A stretch of DNA of 64,000 nucleotides from an uncultured Flavobacteriales bacterium (GCA_937872175.1 CALMPI010000041.1:1-64000), one strand, 5' to 3'. Shown: positions 43,842 through 52,704, counted from the first letter of the stretch. Notes: a model not told the origin generated them from the sequence alone. Numbers and translations: made by a program.

Positions 43842-43862
43842 GCCCGCTCAGGGTCCGCATCG

Positions 43863-45653
43863 ATGATCACCTCCCCCTCCATGCGTACGGTCCGGTGGCT
43901 CTGCCTGGTGGCCACCCTTTGTCTCCTGGCGTTCGGATGGATCTACGCCGTGGAGCGCACCACGACGTTCGACTCCGCCTTCTACGTGTGGTTGCTGCTG
44001 GATGGGAACGGGCCTGTGGCGTTCCATGACCGCATCGGAGCCTGGCTGCCTCAACTGCCTGCGTTGCCGCTCATCGGCATGGGATCCCCCCTGATCGTCG
44101 TGCTCAGGACGTACTCCATATGCCTCCTCCTTCTCCCCTTGTTAGTGCTTGGCGTGCTCGCCGGACCAATGAGGGACAGCGCGCACGCGCTCGGGCTTCT
44201 GCTGCTGCTCTTGGTCGGCCTCCGATCAACGTTTTATTTCGGCATCAGCGAGGTGAACCTGGGCATCGCCTGGTGCGCGATGGTCGGTGCTCTGCTCCAC
44301 CGTTCCCTCAGCACCTCTGCTCCATGGGGCTGGTGGTCGGCGGCCGTTCTTTGCGCGGTCTGGAGCACGCTCCATCATCCTGTACTGATCCTGGCGACCA
44401 TGGCCTCCGCAGGGTGCGTCGCCGTGGCGAACAAAGCGGGGCGTCGGCTCATCGTTCCTCTGATCGCGATGGCCGGATCGATAGGCCTTCGCATGGTCCT
44501 CATGGGCGGCACTCCGTATGAAATGGGACGGATGCCCACGTTGCCGCTCATCTCCGACCACATCGGTCACCTCGGCGAACTGGCCAGTACGGGCCATCTG
44601 CTGTCCTCCATCGGCACCTTCGTCCTCTTCTTCCTGTTGATCATCATCACCACCATCGGCCTGTTGCTGACACGGCAGTGGACCCTGCTCTTGTGGACCC
44701 TTGTGATCAATGTCGGGTCCGGAGTCCTCATCCTCATTGCCGACCGGAACGTGGGCACCGATTTCATGTATGAGAACTTCTATCCGGTGCTCGCCTGGTG
44801 CTGGACCCTTCCTGCCGCAAGGGTGCTGCTTCGTGCGCTCGAACGTGCACCGCGCGCCACGACCTTTCTCCTTACAGCGTTCATGGTCATGGGCCTCGCT
44901 CAAGTGCATCAAGCGCGATCCACCGCCGTGGATAAGGTGCGCTACGCGGAACGACTGACCGGCGCGCTTCGTCAACAAGGCATCCGCAAGGCCGTGCTCA
45001 ACGCACGCTGTCTCCCTTGGGGGACGGTCCATGCGGACTGGACGCTTCCGATGGAGACCGCGCTGGTGAGCGCGTTGCAGGGCGCCGACAAGGCCGTGAC
45101 CTGCTATGCGACCTATGCGCCGGATACGCTCGGAGGATCGGCCACAAGAACAGGGGCGTTCCTGGGTCCTTCTTGGCAACCGGGGTGGTTCGATGCACGC
45201 TACCTCAACAAGCGCTACTTGGATCTGCCGGACGGAGCGTACAGGCTTGTGAACCAACGCGGGCCCTGGCATCCTGAACGGACGCTCGGCGCCGCCGAGG
45301 TCACCATCATAGTCCCCGAGGGCATCCTTTCGTTCGGGCCGGAAGACCACACGGCCGTATCGGTGCGGCTGCTGAACCGGACCGGGGTCATGCTCCAAAG
45401 CCTCGACGCGGAAGGCGAACCGCTTCGCCTGCGGGCGGTGGTGCTCTCACCCAAACAGGCCCCGATGGTCGTGGACCCGGACCCTGGTCCCATGGAGCTG
45501 GACATCCCCCCTTGGTCGCATACTCCGCAAAGCGTGCTCGTTCCACGTCCAGACCGAAGCGGCATCCATTGGGTCACGGTCGATCTGATGCAGGGCGGCC
45601 GGACAACCGGTATAAGCGCCGGTTTCTGGATGCGGTCCTGGCCGCATCGCTGA
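43863..45653 (+). CDS. Polytopic membrane protein, GT-C-like layout
   Basis: The product is 596 residues. About ten hydrophobic segments lie in residues 8-350 (for example LCLVATLCLLAFGWIYAV, LGLLLLLLVGL, FVLFFLLIIITTIGLLL), then a soluble C-terminal part of about 240 residues with beta strands (AAEVTIIVPEGILSF). The first loop after segment one carries acidic and aromatic residues (TTTFDSAFYVWLLLDG), as in GT-C glycosyltransferases, but no definite family could be assigned. It starts with ATG at 43863; ATG at 43881 is an alternative. A small membrane protein gene follows after 27 bases. Confidence 0.7.
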   Translation: MITSPSMRTVRWLCLVATLCLLAFGWIYAVERTTTFDSAFYVWLLLDGNGPVAFHDRIGAWLPQLPALPLIGMGSPLIVVLRTYSICLLLLPLLVLGVLAGPMRDSAHALGLLLLLLVGLRSTFYFGISEVNLGIAWCAMVGALLHRSLSTSAPWGWWSAAVLCAVWSTLHHPVLILATMASAGCVAVANKAGRRLIVPLIAMAGSIGLRMVLMGGTPYEMGRMPTLPLISDHIGHLGELASTGHLLSSIGTFVLFFLLIIITTIGLLLTRQWTLLLWTLVINVGSGVLILIADRNVGTDFMYENFYPVLAWCWTLPAARVLLRALERAPRATTFLLTAFMVMGLAQVHQARSTAVDKVRYAERLTGALRQQGIRKAVLNARCLPWGTVHADWTLPMETALVSALQGADKAVTCYATYAPDTLGGSATRTGAFLGPSWQPGWFDARYLNKRYLDLPDGAYRLVNQRGPWHPERTLGAAEVTIIVPEGILSFGPEDHTAVSVRLLNRTGVMLQSLDAEGEPLRLRAVVLSPKQAPMVVDPDPGPMELDIPPWSHTPQSVLVPRPDRSGIHWVTVDLMQGGRTTGISAGFWMRSWPHR

Positions 45654-45680
45654 TCCCTTCCCCGGACAAGATCTCCCGGA

Positions 45681-45911
45681 ATGACCTCCATCCTACCCTG
45701 GTCCATCGCAGCGCTAACGCTTGCCACAGCAGGGCTGGCCCTGCTCATCGCCGGCTATCGGCGCCGTGCGGCCTGGCTGCTGATCCCCGGGGTGCTGTGC
45801 CTGATGGCCTCCACGGTGTGTGCCGGAGTGGTGGTCGTGAAGGCGTTAAGGCAGAGCGTGGAGCACCCGCGCACCGATGTGGCATCGCCACAAGCGGATG
45901 CGGCCTCCTGA
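45681..45911 (+). CDS. Small two-helix membrane protein
   Basis: The product is 76 residues with two transmembrane segments (SIAALTLATAGLALLIAGY and AAWLLIPGVLCLMASTVCAG) separated by RRR, then a short hydrophilic tail. It lies 27 bases after the GT-C-like gene on the same strand and is probably in its transcript. No family is recognised. The composition and two well-formed helices favour a real gene. Confidence 0.5.
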   Translation: MTSILPWSIAALTLATAGLALLIAGYRRRAAWLLIPGVLCLMASTVCAGVVVVKALRQSVEHPRTDVASPQADAAS

Positions 45912-45975
45912 TCCGCCGGAGAGCCTTGCGCCCGAACAGGGAAGTACGATGGGTCGGCGATGGTCCCGGTGTTTC

Positions 45976-46101
45976 ACAACCCCAACAACACCTCCCCGGG
46001 ATCCTTCCCGCCGAACACCAGCTTGTTCGGGTCCTCGATCATCTCCTTCACCTTGTACAGGAAGCTCACGCTCTCCTTGCCATCGATGATGCGGTGATCG
46101 T
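45976..46101 (-). repeat. Perfect duplicate of the sucB 3' end
   Basis: These 126 bases are identical to 46904-47029, the last 41 codons of sucB plus the first base of its stop codon. The copy is bounded by TGA (45974-45976 on the minus strand) where the intact gene has TAG (46902-46904). It lacks the rest of the gene and is a direct repeat flanking the RAYT segment. Confidence 0.95.
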
Positions 46102-46104
46102 CCG

Positions 46105-46121
46105 ACAGGCGCCTCTCCTGT
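46105..46121. repeat. Degenerate REP palindrome downstream of RAYT
   Basis: acaggcgcctctcctgt differs by two C/G-to-T changes from the ideal acaggcgccccgcctgt core of the upstream REPs and keeps a 5-bp stem. Confidence 0.55.
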
Positions 46122-46146
46122 AGGTACGGCCGCCCATCCAAGACGA

Positions 46147-46770
46147 TCATCCCAGCAGCATGCGCTCTTCCACATAAGCGCCTTGCTTCACATGCTCGGC
46201 GATGTAGCGCTCGTACTGAAAAAGGTGATCCGCGCTACGCACCACATGGTCGAAGCTCTCCTCCTGCCAGAAGCTTCCCTTGCGGCCAATGATCCTATTG
46301 ATGGCCTTTGCGGTGTAAGACTTCCAGCTGTGCATGATGACCGAGAGGTCATACCCCGGATGGGGCACCACAAGCACATGCACATGGTTGCCCGCGATGG
46401 CCAGGGTGCCGAACTGGTAGCGTTCGCCATCCCAGAGGTGCAGCGTTTCCAGAATGACCTGCCGAGCTTCCGGTATTCGAAGGGCGCAGGAACCGGCACC
46501 CGTATCCAACCACTGTTCCACACGAGCCCGGAAAAGCCGTTGATGCTCACGCTACACTTCGCTTGGCAAGGTGAGGATATCCTGCGGTCCGTAGCGCCTC
46601 TTCCAGGCATCACGGTCTTGCTTCAACTTCTCCAATTGGACCTTGGCAAGGCTGTCCGCTTGCCGCCAGGTAACGAAATGCACCTTACCCGGTTGTTTCC
46701 AATGCGGTCGGTTGCGGTAGGTGATCGCCAGCTCCGCGTGCTTGTCGAAGAAGATATCATTCGGATCCAT
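46147..46770 (-). pseudogene. REP-associated tyrosine transposase, amber codon
   Basis: In one continuous frame from the ATG at 46770 (MDPNDIFFDKHAELAITY) the sequence reads VHFVTWRQADSLAKVQLEKL, then a TAG at 46552-46554, then REHQRLFRARVEQWLDTGAG, the HUH motif in AGNHVHVLVVPHPG, HSWKSYTAKAINRIIG (candidate catalytic Tyr) and GSFWQEESFDHVVR. This is the RAYT branch of Y1/IS200-like transposases, single-strand nucleases that act on REP hairpins. The lone in-frame stop splits it into about 72 and 134 residues. It is therefore a pseudogene, unless the TAG is read through or the second part starts internally (ATG or alternative starts near 46521). Confidence 0.88.
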
Positions 46771-46772
46771 GT

Positions 46773-46795
46773 CCCACGGGCGCCCCGCCCGTGGG
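46773..46795. repeat. REP palindrome 1
   Basis: A perfect 10-bp stem cccacgggcg / cgcccgtggg with a ccc loop, two bases upstream of the RAYT start codon. Confidence 0.85.
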
Positions 46796-46828
46796 CAAGG
46801 AGCAGCGAACGTGAAGTTAGAATCCCGT

Positions 46829-46850
46829 CCCACAGGCGCCCCGCCTGAGG
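46829..46850. repeat. REP palindrome 2
   Basis: A caggcg / cgcctg stem with a ccc loop and partly paired flanks (one A-A mismatch). The ggcgccccgcc core is shared with REP 1. Confidence 0.75.
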
Positions 46851-46876
46851 CATACCGGATTCCCTGGCGTCCTGCT

Positions 46877-46897
46877 CAACAGGCGGGGCGCCTGTTG
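46877..46897. repeat. REP palindrome 3, inverted orientation
   Basis: A perfect 9-bp stem caacaggcg / cgcctgttg with a ggg loop. It is inverted relative to REP 2, forming a BIME-like pair immediately after the sucB stop. Confidence 0.85.
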
Positions 46898-46901
46898 CAC
46901 T

Positions 46902-48125
46902 CTACAACCCCAACAACACCTCCCCGGGATCCTTCCCGCCGAACACCAGCTTGTTCGGGTCCTCGATCATCTCCTTCACCTTGTACAGGAAGCTCACGCT
47001 CTCCTTGCCATCGATGATGCGGTGATCGTAGCTCAGCGCCACGTACATGATCGGGCGGATGACGACCTGACCGTTCACGGCCACCGGGCGCTCCACGATG
47101 TTGTGCATGCCCAGGATGGCGCTCTGCGGCGGGTTGAGGATGGGCGTGCTGAGCATGCTGCCGAACACGCCGCCGTTGGTGATGGTGAAGGTGCCGCCGG
47201 TCATCTCGTCGATGCTCAGCTTGCCATCGCGTGCCTTGATCGCGAGCTCCTTGATCTTCGCTTCGATCTCCGCCAGGCTCATGCGCTCAGCGTTGCGCAC
47301 AACGGGAACCATCAGGCCCTTCGGGCTGCTCACCGCGATGCCGATGTCGGCGTAGTCGAAGGTGACGATCTCCTCGCCCTGGATCTGGCCGTTCACCGTG
47401 GGGAACAGTCGAAGCGCCTCGGTCACCGCTTTGGTGAAGAAGCTCATGAAGCCGAGGTTCACGCCCTTCTGCTCCTTGAACTTGTCCTTGTACCTGTCGC
47501 GCAGGGCCATCACGGCGCTCATGTCCACCTCGTTGAAGGTGGTGAGCATGGCCGTGGTGTTCTTCACGCTCACCAGGCGCTCGGCCACCTTCTTGCGCAG
47601 GGTGGTCATCTTGGCGCGGCTGTCGTGGCGCGTGCCGCCCCAGCCGTTCATCAGGGTGCCGCCTGCATCCACGCCACCGGCGATGTAGGCTTCCACATCG
47701 CTCTTGGTGATGCGCCCGTTGGGACCACTGCCCTTCACCTTGCTCGCGTCCACGCCCTTGTCGTCGAGCATGGCTTTGGCCACCGGCGTCGCGTGTGCGG
47801 CGGCTGCAGGGGCAGAGGCAGCGGCAGGGGCAGGCTTCTTTGCCTGCTGCACCTGCTCCTGCACCTTGGCTTTCTTCTCGGCCTTCACGCTGGTATCGAT
47901 CTTCGCCACCACATCACCCACGTTCACGGTGGCATCCGCTTCGGCGATCAGTTCAATGCGGCCTTCGGCCTCGGCGCTCAGCTCCAGCGTGGCCTTGTCG
48001 CTGTCGATCTCGGCGATCACCTGGTCCTTCTCCACCGTGTCGCCGCTCTTCACGAGCCATTGCGCGATACGGACCTCACTGATGCTCTCTCCGGGGCTGG
48101 GGACCTTGATGTCTACGGTGGCCAT
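46902..48125 (-). CDS. sucB: 2-oxoglutarate dehydrogenase E2 (succinyltransferase)
   Basis: This 407-residue dihydrolipoyl succinyltransferase is the core of the 2-oxoglutarate dehydrogenase complex in the TCA cycle. The lipoyl domain (residues 1-75) carries the lipoylated Lys in [17 protein letters not shown]. An Ala/Pro linker and the peripheral-subunit-binding domain ([33 protein letters not shown]) follow. The catalytic domain ends with the active-site His in [10 protein letters not shown]. It lies 49 bases after sucA on the same strand. Its final 41 codons are perfectly duplicated at 45976-46101, and three REPs and a RAYT remnant follow the stop. The reading frame itself is intact. Confidence 0.95.
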   Translation of the reverse strand: MATVDIKVPSPGESISEVRIAQWLVKSGDTVEKDQVIAEIDSDKATLELSAEAEGRIELIAEADATVNVGDVVAKIDTSVKAEKKAKVQEQVQQAKKPAPAAASAPAAAAHATPVAKAMLDDKGVDASKVKGSGPNGRITKSDVEAYIAGGVDAGGTLMNGWGGTRHDSRAKMTTLRKKVAERLVSVKNTTAMLTTFNEVDMSAVMALRDRYKDKFKEQKGVNLGFMSFFTKAVTEALRLFPTVNGQIQGEEIVTFDYADIGIAVSSPKGLMVPVVRNAERMSLAEIEAKIKELAIKARDGKLSIDEMTGGTFTITNGGVFGSMLSTPILNPPQSAILGMHNIVERPVAVNGQVVIRPIMYVALSYDHRIIDGKESVSFLYKVKEMIEDPNKLVFGGKDPGEVLLGL

Positions 48126-48174
48126 TGGCGGGATGGGGGAATGCGGTGCTGGTTACTTGACCCTTGACACGTGC

Positions 48175-50967
48175 TCAGGCACGCGCCTTTGAATTGGCGG
48201 CGGCCTTTTTGCCGCTGAGCGTGCCGCCCGAGAAAGCCTTCTCGATGATCGCCACCTGCTGGTTGGCGCTGCGCTTGCTGCTGCCGGTGGCGGGTGCGCC
48301 GCTCGCCGGACGGCTGATGCATTCGAGCTTCATGTCGAGCTCGGGCTGCAGCTGCATCAGGATGTGCGTCCACGCGCCCATGTTGCGCGGCTCCTCCTGC
48401 ACCCAGAGGAAACGCTCGGCCTTCGTGTACCTCTTCAGTGCGCCCTTGATCGCGTCAATGGGCAGCGGATGGATCTGTTCGATGCGCAGCAGCGCAGTGT
48501 CGGTGATGCCGTTGCTGTCACGGTGCTCCAGCAGGTCGTAATGCACCTTGCCCTGCGTGAGGATCACGGTGCGCACCTGCTTGGCATCGGCCTTCGCATC
48601 GTCGATGAAGGGCTGGAAACGGCCTTTCGCCAGCTCGTCCAGGCTGCTCACGCACTTCGGGTGGCGCAGCAGGCTCTTCGGTGTGAAGACCACCAGCGGC
48701 TTGCGGAAATCCCAGGCCAGCTGACGGCGCAGCACGTGGAAGAAGTTCGCCGGCGTGGTGCAGTTCACCACCAGCATGTTGTCATCCGCGCAGCTCTGCA
48801 GGAAGCGCTCCATGCGGGCGCTGCTGTGCTCGGCGCCCTGGCCCTCGTAGCCGTGGGGCAACAACAGCACCAGGCCGTTCTGGGTGTTCCACTTCTCCTC
48901 GGCGCAGCACAGGTACTGGTCCAGGACGATCTGTGCGCCGTTCACGAAGTCGCCGAACTGCGCCTCCCAGATGGTGAGCGTGTTGGGGTTGGTGAGCGCA
49001 TAGCCGTACTCGAAGCCGAGCACCGCGTACTCGCTCAGCAGTGAGTTGTAGATCTGCAGCAGCGCCTGGCCCTCCTGGATGTGCTTGAGGTGGATGAACT
49101 CCTCCTCGCTGTCCTCCACCTTCACCACGGCGTGGCGGTGGCTGAAGGTGCCGCGTTCCACGTCCTGGCCGGTGAAGCGCACGGGCTTGCCCTCGATGAG
49201 CAACGACCCGTAGGCGAGCAGCTCGGCAAGGCCCCAATCCAGGGTCTCATCGGCCATCATCTTCCTGCGGTCGTTGAGGATCTTCTCCAGCTTGCTGAAG
49301 AACTTCCGGCCGTTGGGGTGCGGCACGGTGAGCTTCTCCCCGATCATCTTCAGCGTCTCCTTCCTCACGCCCGTGGCGGGCGCATCGATCATGTCCTGCA
49401 CGGTGGCGCGACGGAAGCCCTTCCATCGCTCGGCCATGAAGTTGGTGATCCTGCCCACGCGCTGCTGCTTGGCCGCGTTGAGGCGCTCGTCCAGCATGGC
49501 CGTGAAGTTGCGCTCCATCTCCTCGGCCAGCTCCTTCGCCTCCTTCACGCCGCTGGCGATCAGCTTGTCCACGTAGATCTTCCGCGGATCGGGGTGCGCG
49601 GCGATGGCCTTGTACAGCACGGGCTGCGTGAACTTCGGCTCGTCACCCTCGTTGTGGCCGTGCTTGCGGTAGCAGAGGATGTCCACCCAGATGTCGGTTC
49701 CGTACTTCTGGCGATAGTCCATCGCCATCTGCATGGTGAAGGCCACCGCTTCGGCGTCATCGCCGTTCACGTGGAACACGGGGCACTGCGTCACCTTGGC
49801 CACATCGGTGCAGTACGTGCTGGTGCGCGCGTCGATGTAGTTGGTGGTGAAGCCCACCTGGTTGTTCACCACGATGTGGATGGTGCCGCCCACCTCGTAG
49901 GCCTTCAGCCCGGCCATCTGCGCCACCTCGTACACCACGCCCTGACCGGCCACGGCGGCATCGCCATGGATGATGATCGGGGCCGTGATGCCCTTCGCGA
50001 AGTTGTCGTCGTGCTCGATGATGGCGCGGCTGATGCCCTGCATCACGGGCCCCACGCTCTCCAGGTGGCTGGGATTGGGCGCCAGCGTCAGGCGCACCTC
50101 CTTGCCGGTGTTGGTCTTCAGCACGGAGCTGTAGCCCATGTGGTACTTCACGTCACCCTCCACCAGCTCGTCCTCGTAATCCTTGCCCTCGAACTCGCTG
50201 AAGATCTGGTCGTAGCTCTTGCGCAGGGTGTTGGCCAGCACGTTGAGGCGGCCGCGGTGGGCCATGCCGATCACGTACTCGGTGATGCCCTGCTGCGCCC
50301 CATGCTCGATCACGGTGTCCAATGCGGGGATCAGCGCCTCGGCACCCTCGATGCTGAAGCGCTTGGCGCCGATGAACTTCTTGCCCAGGAACTTCTCGAA
50401 CACCACCGCCTCATTCAGCTTGGCGAGGATGGCCTTCTTCTGCTCCATGGAGAAGTCGGGCGTATTGCGGGAACCCTCCATGCGCTGCTGAAGCCACTTC
50501 ACCTTCTCCGGGTTGCGGATGAAGCGGAACTCGGCGCCGATGCTCTGGCAGTAGGTCTGCTCCAGCAGGGCGATGATGTCGCGGAGCTTCGCGGCACCCA
50601 GGCCCACCTCGTTGCCGGCGGCGAACACGGTGTCCAGATCGACCTCGTTGAGCCCGTAGGTGGGCAGGTCCAGCGGTGGGCTGTACTTGCGGCGCTCGCG
50701 CACCGGGTTGGTGCGGGTGAAGAGGTGCCCGCGCTGGCGGTAGGCGTTGATGAAGTCCAGCACCAGGAACTCCTTGCGCAGGTGCTCATCATCGCCGGCT
50801 TTCAGCTGCACCCCGGGCAGGGTGTCGAAGGAGGTGCGGGCCAGCTCGAAGCCGTCGAAGAAGCGGGCCCAGCCGGGATCGACCGAGGCGGGGTCCTTGA
50901 CGTATTGCTGGTAGATGCTGTCGAGCGAGGCCGGGTCGGCGTTGCTCAGGTAGGAATGCTTGTCCAT
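48175..50967 (-). CDS. sucA: 2-oxoglutarate dehydrogenase E1
   Basis: This 930-residue thiamine-diphosphate-dependent decarboxylase catalyses the first step of the 2-oxoglutarate dehydrogenase complex. Recognisable segments are the N-terminal LSNADPASLDSIYQQYVKDP, the E1 block GMAHRGRLNVLANTL, the ThDP/Mg site IHGDAAVAGQGVVYEVAQM, FHVNGDDAEAVAFTMQMAMD, and the transketolase-like C-terminal part (ARMERFLQSCADDNMLVVN, TPKSLLRHPKCVSSL, QEEPRNMGAW). The length matches OdhA/SucA of related bacteria. The ATG at 50967 follows a perfect TACCTTTG box by 19 bases, so this promoter should drive sucA-sucB together. Confidence 0.97.
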   Translation of the reverse strand: MDKHSYLSNADPASLDSIYQQYVKDPASVDPGWARFFDGFELARTSFDTLPGVQLKAGDDEHLRKEFLVLDFINAYRQRGHLFTRTNPVRERRKYSPPLDLPTYGLNEVDLDTVFAAGNEVGLGAAKLRDIIALLEQTYCQSIGAEFRFIRNPEKVKWLQQRMEGSRNTPDFSMEQKKAILAKLNEAVVFEKFLGKKFIGAKRFSIEGAEALIPALDTVIEHGAQQGITEYVIGMAHRGRLNVLANTLRKSYDQIFSEFEGKDYEDELVEGDVKYHMGYSSVLKTNTGKEVRLTLAPNPSHLESVGPVMQGISRAIIEHDDNFAKGITAPIIIHGDAAVAGQGVVYEVAQMAGLKAYEVGGTIHIVVNNQVGFTTNYIDARTSTYCTDVAKVTQCPVFHVNGDDAEAVAFTMQMAMDYRQKYGTDIWVDILCYRKHGHNEGDEPKFTQPVLYKAIAAHPDPRKIYVDKLIASGVKEAKELAEEMERNFTAMLDERLNAAKQQRVGRITNFMAERWKGFRRATVQDMIDAPATGVRKETLKMIGEKLTVPHPNGRKFFSKLEKILNDRRKMMADETLDWGLAELLAYGSLLIEGKPVRFTGQDVERGTFSHRHAVVKVEDSEEEFIHLKHIQEGQALLQIYNSLLSEYAVLGFEYGYALTNPNTLTIWEAQFGDFVNGAQIVLDQYLCCAEEKWNTQNGLVLLLPHGYEGQGAEHSSARMERFLQSCADDNMLVVNCTTPANFFHVLRRQLAWDFRKPLVVFTPKSLLRHPKCVSSLDELAKGRFQPFIDDAKADAKQVRTVILTQGKVHYDLLEHRDSNGITDTALLRIEQIHPLPIDAIKGALKRYTKAERFLWVQEEPRNMGAWTHILMQLQPELDMKLECISRPASGAPATGSSKRSANQQVAIIEKAFSGGTLSGKKAAANSKARA

Positions 50968-50986
50968 CGGCGGCGGACCGGGGAGG

Positions 50987-50994
50987 CAAAGGTA
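50987..50994 (-). promoter_or_regulatory. -7 box TACCTTTG for sucA-sucB
   Basis: A perfect minus-strand TAnnTTTG, 19 bases before the sucA ATG. Confidence 0.7.
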
Positions 50995-51036
50995 GCCAGC
51001 GGACCGGGCCGCTGTACGACTTTGAGGTTCAGGAGG

Positions 51037-51402
51037 TTACTCGGAACCCGACAAGGCGGCATACCGCATCCGGGTCAGCACCTTCTGCAAGGCCCGCAAC
51101 ACCACCTGTCCCGCCAGTTCTGGCAGCCCTCCAGCGGCCATGCTGCGCTTCGCATGCGCCTCCGGAAGGTCCACCCGGTACAGCACCACACCCAGCGCAT
51201 GCTGCCCCTGCCGGTGCCGGTCCGCCACCACGGGCAGCACCTGCGCGCGCAGGGCCTCAAAGGCACCATCGCCCTGGTCGGGCAGCACCAGCTCGGGAGC
51301 GTTGAGGTCCTTGCGCAACTGGGCCACGGTGGCCTGCAGCACCTCCGCCCGGTCCAGCCAGGGGACCAAGTCTCCGCCCGTTGTTGACAAGCCCTCGCTC
51401 AC
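51037..51402 (-). CDS. Hypothetical 121-aa protein
   Basis: A small soluble protein from the GTG at 51402, predicted alpha/beta (WLDRAEVLQATVAQLRKDLN, LRAQVLPVVADRHRQGQHAL, GVVLYRVDLPE, QVVLRALQKVLTRMRYA). It has no signal peptide or recognised motif. The start lies six bases after a TAGTTTTC box, which supports it. It is read towards sucA and divergent from the exported protein at 51490. Confidence 0.6.
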   Translation of the reverse strand: MSEGLSTTGGDLVPWLDRAEVLQATVAQLRKDLNAPELVLPDQGDGAFEALRAQVLPVVADRHRQGQHALGVVLYRVDLPEAHAKRSMAAGGLPELAGQVVLRALQKVLTRMRYAALSGSE

Positions 51403-51408
51403 GCTGTC

Positions 51409-51416
51409 GAAAACTA
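51409..51416 (-). promoter_or_regulatory. -7-like box TAGTTTTC
   Basis: Minus-strand TAGTTTTC, six bases before the GTG at 51402; a leaderless arrangement. Confidence 0.4.
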
Positions 51417-51442
51417 CGGCACAGCGCGCCGGAACGTGGCAC

Positions 51443-51450
51443 TATTTTCG
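51443..51450 (+). promoter_or_regulatory. -7 box TATTTTCG
   Basis: A plus-strand TAnnTT(T/C)G-type box, 39 bases before the ATG at 51490. Confidence 0.5.
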
Positions 51451-51489
51451 ACGCCCGCCGACCTCAACCATCCCAGGCACGAACCTCCC

Positions 51490-52371
51490 ATGCGAACCAT
51501 CCCTTTGAGCCTCCTTCTCGCGTTCAGCGCGCTCACCATCCAGGCCCAGTACGGCACCTTCGACGCCAACGCGGTGAAGGACGCGTCCACCACCACCACC
51601 CTGGTGGTGCTCGATGCGGGTGACAGCCCGTACAACCGGGCCATGATGGACGCCGTGAAGGCGCACTGGACCTTCACCAAGAGCGTGGACTTCATCACGG
51701 TGAACGACCTGGCGACGCAACCGTTGGGTGCCGACAAGACCTACCTGGTGAAGACCCTTCGGAACGACCCGGAGAAGTTCACGGGCACCTTCCTGACGCT
51801 GATGCGCGGATGGAAACAGAAGAAGGGCGAGGTGCTGGAAGTGACGGACAACGCCATCGTGAACATGCCCCCCTCCCAGGACATCGCCTTCCTGCAGATC
51901 GATCCGGCCGGCATGGCCACGCACGGCACCAGCGCCTTCCTCAACCTCTACCTGAAGGCGATCCAGGACTACCTGAAGCAGGTGTCCACCGGCAAGATCA
52001 CCGACAAGGCCACGGCTGACCGGCTCTACGCGGGTCGCAACCGGCTGGTGCGCGATGAGCTGGACCTGTGGATCGCGAAGGAGCACCTGGACAAGAGCCT
52101 GCCCGATGCCGCGGCCGTGAAGACGCACTACACGCACAAGGCGCAGGTGATGGACCTGATGCAGCTCAACGCCGCCGTTAGCAAGGGTGAGGGCGGCGTG
52201 GCGGTCACCGACGTGCTGCTCACCGGCGAGCACAAGAACAAGCATTGCTTCAAGCGCGTGTTCAAGGTGAGCACGGGCGAGCTGATGTATGTGCGCGACG
52301 ACGCGGCGATCTTCGGCAAGAAGGAAGGCCTGCTGGACGAGGACCTCAAGGCCATCGAGCGGGCGCGCTGA
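51490..52371 (+). CDS. Exported hypothetical protein
   Basis: The 293-residue product has a clear signal peptide (MRTIPLSLLLAFSALTIQAQ). The mature part is alpha/beta (TTLVVLDAGDSPYNRAMMDA, VDFITVNDLATQ, KTYLVKTLRNDPEKF), with a C-terminal half rich in Lys and Asp (WIAKEHLDKSLPDAAAVKTH, VFKVSTGELMYVRDDAAIFG). It looks periplasmic and has no T9SS tail. No family with a known role is recognised, although the pattern is common among Bacteroidota exported proteins. A strong hairpin terminator follows 22 bases after the stop, so it is monocistronic. Confidence 0.75.
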   Translation: MRTIPLSLLLAFSALTIQAQYGTFDANAVKDASTTTTLVVLDAGDSPYNRAMMDAVKAHWTFTKSVDFITVNDLATQPLGADKTYLVKTLRNDPEKFTGTFLTLMRGWKQKKGEVLEVTDNAIVNMPPSQDIAFLQIDPAGMATHGTSAFLNLYLKAIQDYLKQVSTGKITDKATADRLYAGRNRLVRDELDLWIAKEHLDKSLPDAAAVKTHYTHKAQVMDLMQLNAAVSKGEGGVAVTDVLLTGEHKNKHCFKRVFKVSTGELMYVRDDAAIFGKKEGLLDEDLKAIERAR

Positions 52372-52393
52372 TCACGACCATGTCCGCTGTGGG

Positions 52394-52415
52394 AAGGCGC
52401 CTTCGGGCGCCTTTT
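52394..52415 (+). terminator. Intrinsic terminator with TTCG loop
   Basis: An aaggcgcc / ggcgcctt stem with a ttcg tetraloop followed by tt, 22 bases after the stop of the 51490 gene. Confidence 0.9.
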
Positions 52416-52461
52416 CCGCTGATGGCCCGGAACATTCAAGGTCGTGAGGCGTTGGGGGAAC

Positions 52462-52704
52462 ATGGACCGTCTTCCACCTGCGGTGCACGCCACCACCGCC
52501 GCCCTCTGCCTCAACATCGCCCTGGCGCTCTTCGGCGGCCCCGCATGGCTGATCGGCGGGATGCTGCTCGCCGGTCCGGGCCTGGTCCTCTGGCTGGTGT
52601 GGTCGGTGCTGCGCGACCGATCGGTCCCCGTCCGCGACCTGGGGGCCCGGGAGCAATGGGGCTATCAGGACCGCCCCGACATCCGTCCGGTGGAGGAGCG
52701 GTGA
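52462..52704 (+). CDS. Small membrane protein
   Basis: The product is 80 residues with two hydrophobic helices (ATTAALCLNIALALFG and AWLIGGMLLAGPGLVLWLVW) followed by VLRDRSVPVRDL and the conserved-looking tail EQWGYQDRPD. Small proteins with this helix pair and an EWGY-type tail occur widely in Bacteroidota without known function. ATG at 52462 is preferred; an in-frame GTG lies at 52444. It is followed by the TIGR01777 gene after 78 bases. Confidence 0.6.
   Translation: MDRLPPAVHATTAALCLNIALALFGGPAWLIGGMLLAGPGLVLWLVWSVLRDRSVPVRDLGAREQWGYQDRPDIRPVEER

Larger units (their letters stand above)
46102..46903 (-). mobile_element. RAYT/REP insertion module in the sucB end
   Basis: Between the two 126-bp direct repeats lie exactly 802 bases. 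They hold a degenerate REP (46105-46121), a RAYT transposase gene with a nonsense codon, and three REP palindromes (46773-46795, 46829-46850, 46877-46897). The layout looks like an insertion with a long target duplication, or like a template-switch event, that left sucB intact. Confidence 0.75.
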
